From positions 124,001 through 188,000 of the forward strand of contig NW_025932895.1 of assembly GCF_000764305.2 (NCBI RefSeq): a stretch of DNA of 64,000 nt, written 5' to 3'. Under the pieces are notes generated by a model. The model had not been told where the DNA came from, searched no databases, and was given only the letters and a program-made list of their open reading frames with translations. Positions 12,761 through 23,330 of this stretch are shown in pieces. The position numbers were made by a program, and so were the translations under genes. Positions within the stretch are counted from its first letter, which is position 1; each line of letters opens with the position of its first letter. This DNA comes from Hyalella azteca. Its lineage: Eukaryota > Arthropoda > Malacostraca > Amphipoda > Hyalellidae.

Positions 12761-13376
12761 AATTTAGTTGGATTTCCATAAATAACAATTTGCAGAACTA
12801 TTACCGAATTTATCGACATATAGCCTGTTGTCTTTCAGTATTTATCCTATTACACTAATACAAATGAGTCTGTTTTATACAACAAAGTCTCTACACAGGA
12901 AAAACTTCAGTTCTAAGAATCGAAGAAAGCGTAGTCAGAATTTTCTGAAATAATTATAACAACGATTTTATCAAACATAAGGCAATCTTCACTAGATAAG
13001 GGCATTGTTTCTCGGCCGTGGGGACCAATTTGTTAGTGCGCTCTGTGATCCAATGCCTACCGATAAAATAGCCTGGGTCTGTGAGCGTGTCTTATCGCTT
13101 CCATCTGGAAACAATGACAATTTATTTTAGAAACCAATTAATTATACTTAACTTTCCCTGAATGGGTCACTTACAAGAACGAACTCGTACGCTTCCACCT
13201 CGATCAAAGCCCATTAGGACTAAAGTTCGAGTTCAGATAGTCGAGAATATCCAAACAAAATGGTAGCACATTCAGCCATCATCTCTAAATACATAAAAAC
13301 AAAAATTATGCACCAGACTACACTGAATTACTAAGCTAAATACGACATTGATTAAGACTCAATCATGCCAGCCTAT
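12761..13376. other. No feature recognised
   Basis: AT-rich sequence without supported genes or repeats. Confidence 0.4.
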
Positions 13377-13760
13377 AGCAAAGTCCTGGAAAAACTTCTA
13401 CATTTATCAACCGATCTTTCTGAAATTTCACACACATACGAAAAATGTAAAATAAAAAACAATTTGCTCGTATTAATTTTTTTAAATGAAAGAAAACGTG
13501 AAATTAATAGAAAACGGTAAAAATAGATGTAATCTAAAAAGATTTTCAATTTCCTCATCGTTTTTCTTTTATGTGCGTTTTTCATCCCCCAGATATAAAA
13601 GTCAAACCATGAAGCAACAAGAAGTGAAGTTAAGAGAAGTCTTGTAAAATGCGCCAAAAAGGCTCCTAGAGTCCCTAGGTATGGTCTTAACGAATCGAAT
13701 GATATGTCTTTAATTGCTGTAGCTTGAATACTGTAGGAGTAATACAGTTTTTAAGATGGC
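13377..13760 (+). repeat. Degraded dispersed element with blocks shared at 4.9 and 10.3 kb
   Basis: Block 13619-13647 (AAGTGAAGTTAAGAGAAGTC) matches 4988-5018, and block 13675-13742 matches 10325-10395. The blocks keep the same orientation, so this copy links the two other fragments into one family. No coding potential is visible. Confidence 0.5.
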
Positions 13761-13976
13761 GTATTTTGCATATATTTTAATTGTTCAAGGAAGCAAAATA
13801 AAGTAAAATTTATTGAAAAAAAAATAAGCCAAAAAATTCTTGATATTGTAGTCAAAGCTTTCCCATTGCCAATTATTTGCATTTAGGGTACCAGCACGCG
13901 TCTTTAGACTTATTCTCGTCCAGCTTAGCGTGAATAATAAGCTTTAAATGGGACTTTTATATTTATATACTGGTAC

Positions 13977-14350
13977 ATAAAATGTTCATTTTATATAAGT
14001 TCGAAACGGCCTAACGCAAGAAACATTGCATATACATCGGTGATATTTACTTTCTTGAACACGCATAGTTCGTAGCTTGCAAACGAGTGCAAATACATTG
14101 CAATTAACGCAAATAATGATCTATAAATACCAATTTTTTCAATGAAAATTTGTAAATATTGTTATAAAATGGTCATTTTGTAAACATTCAAAACTGCCTT
14201 ACGCAAAAATTATTGCATGTACATCCATGGCAGTAGTTTTGTTGAACGCGTCGTGTTTGTAACTTTCAAACTAGTGCAAACACTTTGCAATTAACGACAG
14301 TAATGATCTATACATACGGATTTAAATTAAAGTAATCCTTGTACATATTG
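13977..14350. repeat. Diverged tandem duplication, period ~187 bp
   Basis: AAAATGTTCATTTT...CTATAAATACC (from 13977) and AAAATGGTCATTTT...CTATACATACG (from 14164) align over their full length with many substitutions. A partial third unit (GAACAAATGCTTTGCGCAAAAACT) begins near 14350. Confidence 0.8.
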
Positions 14351-16169
14351 TGAACAAATGCTTTGCGCAAAAACTAGAGCACGCACAGACATGCGGTTTG
14401 CTGCGTTAGACGCGGCCAATGAGCCAAGAAAACGGAAAAGCACAAATTTTCTATTTTTGACCCTTAGTTTGACCCTTAACCGTAGAAAACATCAGCAAAC
14501 ACGTTTGTTTGAACACTTCTACGGCTATGTAGCTCTCGAACATTCGATAAAGTTACCAGGAGCCTGGCATACGTATTATCAAAACTTTCTTCGTCAAACC
14601 ATGTGATTCTTACTCACATCTCAACCATGAGTAGCCGAGCGATAAAAATTCACCTCGAGAGGTACGTACTCGTGTAATCGTGCAAGTTTTGAACTTTACA
14701 CAACAGTAATTGATCCTCTCACAATCAGCCGCTCAATTTCTCCCTGGATATGCCAATAATACTGATCAGGCAACGATGGCAGAATTGTTGGAACGTTAGC
14801 CAGTTCCCCACCAGTGACGGAATGGTTGAAGAAACCATTCCTGAGACGTTCGCAAACCTTGTTCTGTGTGGCAAATGTTTACACCAAACAGAATTTTATC
14901 CACTAACTTTTATAAACATAATTATCAAATAATACTAGGCCACGCAAATGAGCCATAATAGGGCATTGTTTCGGAAGGATATAATATTGGAATAACATGT
15001 ATTAGACTCGGAGGAACGATAGATGATATCACAAGAGACAGGAGTGTGGTAGCAGCAGCGGACTCCGGTGTTCAGTGACCGTGAAGTGAGAGGCCCGTGA
15101 GTTGCGGAGTGCCAAGTCATGAGAGGCTCAGTCTTTGACAGGTGCCAACTCGGCGGGTAAGTAGCGCTGCACAACACACACAACAGGTTGTTGGCAACAA
15201 CCACGCATGGGTGTGGTCGGTGTAATTATCGAGGTACCTAAGAAAACGAAGAACCAACCTAATTTCGCTCTTTTTTGCACTATAAAGGTACTAAATTATT
15301 AAGCTTTAACGCATATTTAACGAGGGTCAAAATTGAACAACGAGTACTCAGTTTGGATTGCATGATTGAACAAAGACTAAGTATCACTCATGTCCTACAA
15401 AAATTGTTCACTAAGTAAAGAGTCAACAGAGTAACTGAACAATCCAGAAAGAGCTGCAATGTTCCCGTGAAACTTTCTGGGCTACTTCAATTTTTCTAGT
15501 GCATTAGTTATGAAAAAGTCCTTCAATTCACTCACACCGCCAATCATCGCATTCATGACAGGATTTCCAAAGAAGCGACTGTACATGGTGGCTTTGACGA
15601 GTGCATCTGGTGCTGCAGATAGTGCACACAGGACGATTAAACCATGCAAACATTATACAGATAATTATGAAGTATTTCTTCTTCGCGCTGTGCCACAAAT
15701 CTTGACTTTTCCTTATTACACCTTTCTTATTTAGAGCAACAATACGAAAATCACCTCTTTTCGCTAGATGAAAGAACGAATGTCAATGCATTGAATATCT
15801 CGTATGGTATCATCACTCTTCGAATAAGTGATGTTTCAAGCAGAATCTTACAATTTACTTGGATTTACATCAATAACAATTCGCGGAATTATTAGCGAAT
15901 TTCTCAAAGCATAGCCTTTTGTTTACAAACTTCATCATGATACACCATCATCGTGACGTCAAACATTAGGCATTACTCAAGTCAAATTTATATTGAACGC
16001 CTGCGTTTTATATATATTTTTAAATAAATAAAATTATATTGAACGCCTGCGTAATTTAAATTGAACGCCTGCGTTTTATGTTACCATTTATCAAGGTTTA
16101 GTGTTACCACATGCCTCAAGTTTAGATTCCATTTTAGTACCGATGTACGTCGAAATTTCATCTTCCATG
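14351..16169. other. No gene recognised; GC-richer patch at 15040-15180
   Basis: Two short ATG frames (14358 and 15510) have no family resemblance. The GC-richer patch ends in a plus-strand GTAAGTAG donor-like sequence at about 15151. A single perfect TGACGTCA is at 15954-15961. A 3-fold repeat of TTGAACGCCTGCGTTTTAT-like words lies at 15994-16080. Confidence 0.4.
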
Positions 16170-16895
16170 TCAAGTCGCACTGTCCGTATAACGTTATTTC
16201 ACAATATTTTGTCGCACTGCACGTCTGAAGTTCGCATTTCCCAACACTTAGTCGCCTCTGTACGTCTGAAGTTCGCACTTCACAATACTTAGTCGCACTG
16301 CACGTCTGAAGTTCGCATTTCCCAACACTTAGTCGCCTCTGTACGTCTGAAGTTCGCATGTCACAATACTTTGTCGCACTGTACGTCTGAAGTTCGCATT
16401 TTACAATACTTTGTCGCACTGTACGTCTGAAGTTCGCATTTTACAATACTTTGTCGCACTGTACGTCTGAAGTTCGCATTTCCCAACACTTAGTCGCCTC
16501 TGTACGTCTGAAGTTCGCATTTCACAATACTTTGTCGCACTGTACGTCTGAAGTTCGCATTTCATAATGTTTAGCCTTACTGGACGTCTGAAGTTCGCAT
16601 TTCATAATGTTTAGCCTTACTGTACGCCTGAAGTTCGCATTTCATAAAGTTTAGCCTTACTGTACGCCTGAAGTTCGCATTTCATAATGTTTAGTCTCAC
16701 TCTACGCCTGAAGTTCGTATTTCATAATGTTTAGTCTCACTGTACGCCTGAACTTCGCATTTCATAATGTTTAGTCTCACTGTACGCCTGAACTTCGCAT
16801 TTCATAATGTTTAGTCTCACTCTACGCCTGAACTTCACATTTCATAATGTTTAGTCTTACTGTACGTCTGAACTTCACATTTCATAATGTTTAGT
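16170..16895. repeat. 40/41-bp minisatellite, about 17 units
   Basis: The unit is CGTCTGAAGTTCGCATTTCA plus a variable 20-21 bases. In the left half 41-bp units with CCCAACACTTAGTCGCCTCT are interspersed with 40-bp units with ACAATACTTTGTCGCACTG. The right half is homogeneous (ATAATGTTTAGTCTCACTG). The left part therefore has a higher-order structure and the right part expanded from one variant. Confidence 0.9.
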
Positions 16896-17170
16896 CAGTA
16901 TAGTTGGAAGAGAGTGGAGCGCGGAGGTAAGTAAGGCACAGCCGGAGCAGCTGGTCAGGGGACGCTTTAAAGGTGTCTCGGTAGCAAGCATGAGTGCGCT
17001 GGCATAGCTAGCACCTGGCCGAGCTAGCAGCGGCAGCACTATTGTAGGAACACAGCAAGACAAGCGCTCTCTCACCCCCTCTCCCCACCCAAACCCTGCA
17101 CCAGACATCATATACCCCCAACCCATGTCCCCGTCCGTGTCTTTCTTTCACTCACGCCGCCTAATAATAG
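16896..17170. other. GC-rich island
   Basis: A short GC-rich island borders the minisatellite, with a plus-strand donor-like GGAGGTAAGTAAGG near 16921. No frame is convincing. Confidence 0.35.
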
Positions 17171-17760
17171 CGAGTACACTCGAGAGTGAGCTGCTACCTC
17201 ACTAGCGGACAAGTGGCTTCATATTCTTTCCTCTATTGCTGACTTCTCAACGGTGCAAGGAGATACAGGTGGCAAGAAATGGCATGCCAATATGCCCACG
17301 ACACTAGGTAGAGCGCGTAATTGGAAGATATATTGATGCACATCAGTCGATTATCTACTTCAAATAAAATTTCAATATCAAATAATGCAGTAAGTCGTTT
17401 AAAATTGAACATACAACGACTTCAAAATAGAAATGCCGCTTGATGAATAGAAAGATCAACAGAAATGTTTTGCAATATCAAGAGTTTTTCGTACCTATTC
17501 GAAATGAAGACTTATTTTATATATACGTAACGTTTTCTACTAAATATAACCGATATAACGTCCTGAGTATAATGTTTAATCTTGAGTAACTGCTGTACTG
17601 TTAATTAAAGAACTAAATTAATTTCTCAAGGTACTGCTATCAATATTAGAATGCTTCAAGCTTCTTAATGATGTTATCGCGTAGTTGCCCATAGACCGGA
17701 CAGATATGGTAAATATGGATTTTAATACCACAAACGGAAATAGCTAGAGGCGCTACTCAC
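17171..17760. other. No feature recognised
   Basis: AT-rich. If the adjacent microexon is real this is the start of the intron downstream of it on the minus strand. Confidence 0.4.
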
Positions 17761-17781
17761 CGTTCTCTGCCATCTCGGACC
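17761..17781 (-). other. Candidate 21-nt microexon
   Basis: On the minus strand TTTTTTCTTTCATTCACAG (CAG at 17782-17784) is followed by 21 bases and then GTGAGTAG (GT at 17759-17760). Both splice sites are close to consensus, and 21 nt is divisible by three, as is common for regulated microexons in animal neuronal and muscle genes. The exon contains an ATG in a good Kozak setting (GAGATGG). In the frame that stays open through the exon at 1196-1242 it reads (S)EMAEN followed by G at the junction, so translation from this ATG would give MAENGVRDNDGLKKSAIE and stop. It could be a 5' leader microexon or an internal coding cassette. No gene identity is recognised, and linkage to 1196-1242 is inference from matching strand and phase. 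Confidence 0.5.
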
Positions 17782-18371
17782 CTGTGAATGAAAGAAAAAA
17801 CGTTAAATATGTCGGAGATTTAGCCATTATCAAAATCAAACCAATACTTGACAATTAAAGTAAAAAATTTGTATCAATGACAATAATTATAGTCGTGTAA
17901 ATGAAAATTAGCTAAGGAAGATGAGTCGAAAAAATGTCAAAGGCAAGGAGAACTGTCGATAATGTAAAATCTAGGAGCATTTGACGCTATTAAATTTCTT
18001 GAAATAGAGGCAATAATTTTAAAAAATCTAATAGTAAAGTAAAAATCAATCAATAATAATCAATAAATTATACAAAACTTGACATTCCTCGAAAACTAAA
18101 AGGGCTTTCCAAAAATTCATTCATTCGTAAATGAACAAGAAAGATAATCCAGATCTACAGCACCAATGAAACGAGTTCTAACAGACATTCTTAGAACAAA
18201 TGTACAAAACAAGGTTTAAAATAAACACAAATAAATCAATCGATGTCCAGAAAATGCTTGACTGGCAGCCATTTCATCAATCGAGCCAGAGACCTAATTA
18301 GTAGATTACTCAGACAACATACCATGATGCTAATCACTAAATAGTGTACCTACACCAGAAGCTAACAAGAC
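17782..18371. other. AT-rich stretch, no feature recognised
   Basis: Probably intron upstream of the microexon on the minus strand. Confidence 0.4.
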
Positions 18372-18527
18372 AAAAAAAAATAGATCAGTGCTCTCTGCAG
18401 TGAGTGACAGAGAGCTCATTTCGTCGATGAAAACGTGAAGTCACGGACAGACAGACGGACAGACAGACGGACATGACGAGCACAATAGCGCCTTTTTTCC
18501 ATAAATGAGAAAATGGGCTAAAAATGG
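18372..18527 (-). repeat. Dispersed ~140-bp repeat family, copy C (reverse)
   Basis: The reverse-strand copy has the CTGCAGTGAGTGACAGAGAG block, a lengthened (GGACAGACAGAC)n run and the closing CCATAAATGAGAAAATGGGCTAAAAA. It shows more substitutions than copies D and E. Confidence 0.8.
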
Positions 18528-19076
18528 CCTAATTCTCATAAATTCCTTAGCTAACTAAGGACGCATACTGTAATCATTATCGTAGTTATGATGAGCCGAG
18601 GAGGACTCTAGCAATACTGCTCTCCTGGTTTACGCAGTGCGCGTCAGAGCAGCGGCAGCAGCAGGGGCTGGCATGCGCACGCCCGTTCGTAGCGATACTT
18701 TCCCCGTGACCTTTGGCCCCGACGGCTCCTCTCGCTGGCAACGCCACTCTCGAGGCGGCAGCAGTGTGTTTCAGACTCCTTCTGTTTTGCAGTAGCCAAG
18801 TAAAGAGATCACCATTTGTCTTCTTCACATATACATTTACGATGGAAGGTTGCATGGTAGAAATAGATAAGTATCGCTCTCAAGAAGACTTGAATCTAGT
18901 CCGTAGTTCTGTAGTAGACAAAACTTAATCAGTAGGCAATACGTTTGGGAGAAGTAATTGCAACGAGTTTAGAGAAGGTTATTTCGAGAGTTAAAATTAA
19001 GTGGGTAAATGGCAACAGCGACTTGATTTTGTACCGATTAAATTATTGATTGAACCTAGAAAACACGCAACAGGTG
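18528..19076. other. GC-rich island at 18590-18780, no gene
   Basis: The GC-rich part contains GCAGCAGCAG-type low complexity. Short frames exist on both strands; none has a recognisable domain. Confidence 0.35.
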
Positions 19077-19523
19077 ATGGAGACGATACGAGTACAAGAA
19101 GAAGAACCGCAGCTGCAGCGCCACGCGCAGCAGCTGCGACACAAGTGCCACAGCTGCAACAGAGAGCAGAGCATACAGAGGTTTGAGCAGCAGAAGCCAG
19201 CAGGTACGGACAAGAGCAAGCAGGAGGAGTCAGCCTTACGGAGCATCATCGGTATCACGGTCAGGTTGCAACACAGAGCTCCGCCCTCGCGTGGGGAGGT
19301 GGTTGTTGTGTCCTGGCTATGGAGCAACGACGCACCTCACTCAGCCAAGCTCTATATTAGCGCCTCTGACACTCCGGACAATGAGGTTACCATTCCCAGA
19401 ACGTTGACTCCTTGCCTGCTCACTAGACACTTCCAGAGAACCACAGCGGCTGTAAACACCTCCAGTTGGCCGTTTCGTCTTATAATAAATCATAATGTTT
19501 TGAAACAAAATGAAGTAAATTAA
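19077..19523 (+). CDS. Open frame of 148 codons from ATG, unrecognised
   Basis: The frame runs from the first ATG at 19077 to TAA at 19521-19523. The N-terminal third is Gln/Glu-rich (EEEPQLQRHAQQLRHKCHSC), with a CxxC (CHSC) near residue 26-29; the rest has mixed composition with no domain, signal peptide or membrane segment I can identify. The region is a GC-rich island and the opposite strand is also open over much of it (19043-19327), which weakens the case for coding. No splice sites clearly frame it. It could be a chance frame or part of a species-restricted gene. Confidence 0.15.
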   Translation: METIRVQEEEPQLQRHAQQLRHKCHSCNREQSIQRFEQQKPAGTDKSKQEESALRSIIGITVRLQHRAPPSRGEVVVVSWLWSNDAPHSAKLYISASDTPDNEVTIPRTLTPCLLTRHFQRTTAAVNTSSWPFRLIINHNVLKQNEVN

Positions 19524-19721
19524 ATTATTTTTACTGATATCTTGTAAATAAATCATTTTAATGAAATGGTGAAATAATTTCGAGATTTTTTCAGGTTTAC
19601 AGCATAAAATAACTAAGAAATACCAGTAATAGTCAAACGGAGCACGATGTCCAAACCTAACGAGTGTAATCTTCACCTGCGAAACACATCGCGTCGAGCT
19701 CTACCGTTAGGTGTTCTCCAA
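19524..19721. other. No feature recognised
   Basis: AT-rich spacer. Confidence 0.4.
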
Positions 19722-19815
19722 TTCTTCACACTGTGAAAACCAACAAAAAAAATTCGCGCATCTTCAAAGTCTTCACACTGTGAAAACCAACAAAAAAATC
19801 GCGCAATCTTGCATT
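19722..19815. repeat. 47-bp direct duplication containing a palindrome
   Basis: CTTCACACTGTGAAAACCAA occurs at 19724 and 19771. The core TTCACACTGTGAA is a 13-base near-perfect palindrome, so each unit can form a small hairpin or bind a dimeric factor. Confidence 0.8.
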
Positions 19816-20982
19816 TAGTGCACTTGTTTTTCAAAAACCAAATTTAGAACACGAAATATCAATAACAAATCCCACAAGACGTAATTCGTAAAATGAAAAC
19901 CTGATGTATAAATTAAATAGCTGTCTGTTTAGTTCCCTAATGTGTACAAACGAGAATGGAGGCAAGCAGGTCCGTGTCGTGAGAGCACGATAGGCACATC
20001 AGAGAAGAGAACTCCTCATAATAGGCAGTTAGCTTAGGGCTCTCACACATGCTAACCGATGTCATCTTGTTCGCCTGACAACGAGGCCGGTGGAGGAGGT
20101 AGGTAGGTACTTCCCAAAGGCAGAACTCGTCAAACCAGTCGGGGCAGGCCAAACTGACCGCGTATAGTGGCATGAGTCTTTCAATTGAGCAGGCAACTCC
20201 TCGACTGGTTCGTAGCTTCTTCATTTGCGTCGACGCCACCTACACAAGCTTCTTACAAAGCCTCCTACCAAGAGTATTGTCGCTGAGAACATCAACACCT
20301 TAACACCAGCACTAGCTAGGATATAACTGCGCCTTGTGGCCTTATGCTTTTCATGCTCAACGAAGGTTAGAAACATTGTGCCTCTGGAAGAAATTACTTA
20401 CGAGTGGAAATAAGTGCGCGCAGTTTTCATCGATGATGTTAGTTATGATTTAAAATTTTGACATAAAAAATTATTCATTTCGTATATGCGTAACGAGAAA
20501 TTAAAATAGAAGAAAAAATCAAACATAATACTGGTAAATACCAGCAAAAAGTTTTTCAACTAATAAATATAATCAACATAAAGTTTTAGATGAATGGAAG
20601 CTAAACTAGAAGGAAGAAATATTATTAATATAACGACAATGAATATTGATAGAATAATATTATTTAATATTATTCAACTTGATATATTTTTCTTAGTTTT
20701 CAATACTTTTTAGTCGGTTCAACATCCGTGGCAAAAAATTGTCCACGCGTCAAGAATGAATTAGTTGCCTTCACAGAAATTATGCCTGCATTCACAAGTT
20801 AAGTTTAGAAGTACAAGGTCCAGATGGAGTGCCTGGGGTGACAGGTCCGTGTTAGACTAGCAAAAATCACAAGGCTAGAGATAGCAGAGAAGCAAACATC
20901 TCTATACGCGTACACGGGTCTCAGCGATTTCCCAGAAATATACCAGAGTCAAGTGGCAACGGTTATCAAGAGTGGCTTATCA
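19816..20982. other. No feature recognised
   Basis: AT-rich sequence with a modest GC-richer patch at 19960-20240. No coding frame is convincing. Confidence 0.4.
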
Positions 20983-21155
20983 CAAGGAAGCTACGGCAAG
21001 ATTACGGGTGAAAGCAGTCAAAGTTTGACAAGACATTTCAATGTCCGTCATCCTCGGAAAATTGAGTAAAACAAGGAAACTACGAGAAGGTTACGAATGA
21101 ATGTAGTCACTGTTCGACCAGTCATTTCAATGCCTATCATCCTCGGACATAATTT
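20983..21155. repeat. 89-bp diverged tandem duplication
   Basis: CAAGGAAGCTACGGCAAG (20983) and CAAGGAAACTACGAGAAG (21072) start two units that both continue to CATTTCAATG and CATCCTCGGA. Confidence 0.75.
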
Positions 21156-22384
21156 CGTAGAACGCTTCGCCATTTCAACTGTGATTTCATTTTCATTCCG
21201 AAAACGAGTAACATCAACGGTTAATGGCTTTTAAAATTCAAAGCAACATATTTGTATAAATATTGTTCAATTTGTACGAGAAAGAAGCTCAAGCTTTACA
21301 AACAAATACAGCAACTTTGCGAATTTGCTTCGAGACTTGCCAATGCGTTATGTCTAACCCAGTTATCGCTATGTGAATTGTAAGAGCACATGCAGCAAAG
21401 TGTGATTCATTTAAAGTAGACGTACGAGAGATTATAACCACTGGAAAACCCAACATTAAGCACAGGCATGTTAACCAATGAGTGTGTGTACTAGGCTAGG
21501 TATCACGACAGTCATATTGTGTCATATTGTATGATTGTATGATTCACTGATGAGTTATGCAGTTTGGTTAACAACCAATTAGCATAAGTGACCACGCACC
21601 ATGTCCAGTGTGTGTTAACAAATAGAGATTTCAGTCCAGCTCGTTAAAATTTGCTAGGTTACTGTACAACCTACATGCATAAATGGTAGGATAGACAAAG
21701 GCAAAGCAACACACAGAAGCCACGACAGAAATACAAGAAGATATATCCGTACGTTATATCTATGATTAAATACCATGATTACTGATGAGCAGAGTGCGTT
21801 TTCTTGAATCATTCATAAAGCAGAAGCACACAATTGAAACAAGGCCTTCCATGGCCACCATACTCAATCAATGGCCGCAGCGCTCTTCTGTGCTACAGTA
21901 AATCTAATCGGAAAACCTAACGTCGCCGTTATACACTCGCTCGCTCATGACCCGAATTGTACGTATAAAACTAAGCGAATTCGTTTGAGCGTAAGAAACG
22001 AATTCTGGACAAATATTGCCATTATATTCACTAGATGTTAACAATCAACAATAGCTTGCAGGTGTTCGATTCGAAATCTCCAAAACCTAAACATAAGAAT
22101 GAATAATTAGTATTATACAAACCTTTTAATGATCCTTAGACTCTCAAATAAGCAAATGCAACTAGAAAAAAATAATACCATTTTATTATCGAATTGTCCA
22201 AGTCCAACGAGCGAAGTTAGTGTAAAATTTCGAGATCATCACTGCACTAAACATCAGCATAAGCAGAGACACGTCAGCTAGCCAGCAGTGTTGTGGATAT
22301 ATTCCAGCACTCATATGCATAAATAGTTCAGGAGTTGCAGCGAAGCAGATTAGTGTACTAGAAACATTGATTTTAAGACACATT
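21156..22384. other. No feature recognised
   Basis: AT-rich, with a duplicated GTCATATTGT/GTATGATT word near 21510-21545 only. Confidence 0.4.
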
Positions 22385-22510
22385 GAATATAGTCATACTT
22401 CAGAAAATATACATATTTAATACATTCATACTTCACAAAACATATATATTGAATTGAGTCATACATCACAAAGTATACCTACATCTTAAATACGGCCATA
22501 CTTCACAAAA
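22385..22510. repeat. Degenerate tandem repeat around CATACTTCACAAAA
   Basis: Four units of roughly 35-45 bp, each with (G/T)TCATACTTCA(C/G)AAAA followed by TATAC/TATATA and TTAAATAC variants. Confidence 0.65.
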
Positions 22511-23118
22511 TCATTCGTAAGATCCTCACAAATTAATGACACAAGACATCGTGTTCCAATTATTACATGAAAACTTTCATTTGGATCAGACGCCATGATA
22601 TGCCACGTTAGTGATCGCTCATTTGATTATTTTGCACTCATCAAATAAACCACAAATGAACACAAGATGACCAGTGCGCAGCTGCGGCTCAGCCGAATTA
22701 CCAGCACAGTGGTGCAGCAACAAGGCCATTGTAATTATCAGGTTATCAGGCAAAGCGGAACAAACTTGACCACACATCGATACGCCTTCTATTCGCACTC
22801 ACTCTCCTCTGGAAGTAACCTAGCGAACAGCTTACTAACTACGCTCAGCTACAAAGCGATACGAAATCATTACATTAAAATTGAAATTACTTGGCCATAA
22901 GATTTTAGCAAATATTCATATTATATCGACAAGCATTCTAAAACAGATATTAAGAAAAAAATAAGTTACATATATACTTCAAAGATACACTATTCAACAT
23001 AAAATTGAACATTCCGAGTCTGAGAACGTAAGATAGAGCAAGACAAAGTTATAGTATCGAAGTTAAACACCGAGGAAAAAAGTGACCAATAAAGAAGTGC
23101 ACAGCATTCATAGCAGCA
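22511..23118. other. No feature recognised
   Basis: A slightly GC-richer patch lies at 22660-22870. No supported gene. Confidence 0.4.
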
Positions 23119-23330
23119 ATGAGAGAGCGGATGTCTCCCCAAATGCACAATGTGCTCACGTGTGACGTCGCTGTAGCCATGGATGACGTCAAACTCGGTG
23201 TCCGCACCTCAAAAGTTACACGTACAGTTGACGAGCACCGTGCTAGTCGCAGGGCTCAGCTTACCAAGGACCCAACTCGTCCAGACCTGAGACTTGCACA
23301 TGCAAGTTTCAGGATACACTGAAACGAAGT
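23119..23330. promoter_or_regulatory. GC-richer island with paired CRE-like sites
   Basis: TGACGTCG at 23163-23170 and a perfect TGACGTCA at 23184-23191 are about two helical turns (21 bp) apart. The same pairing at 22 bp recurs at 53518/53540. CREB/ATF binding is established for this palindrome; activity here is inferred. Confidence 0.3.

Noticed and set aside
12821..12955. Plus-strand acceptor CTGTTGTCTTTCAG with 25 open codons
   Set aside because: No donor and an AT-rich composition; similar acceptor-plus-open-frame cases (3345, 38690) recur by chance.
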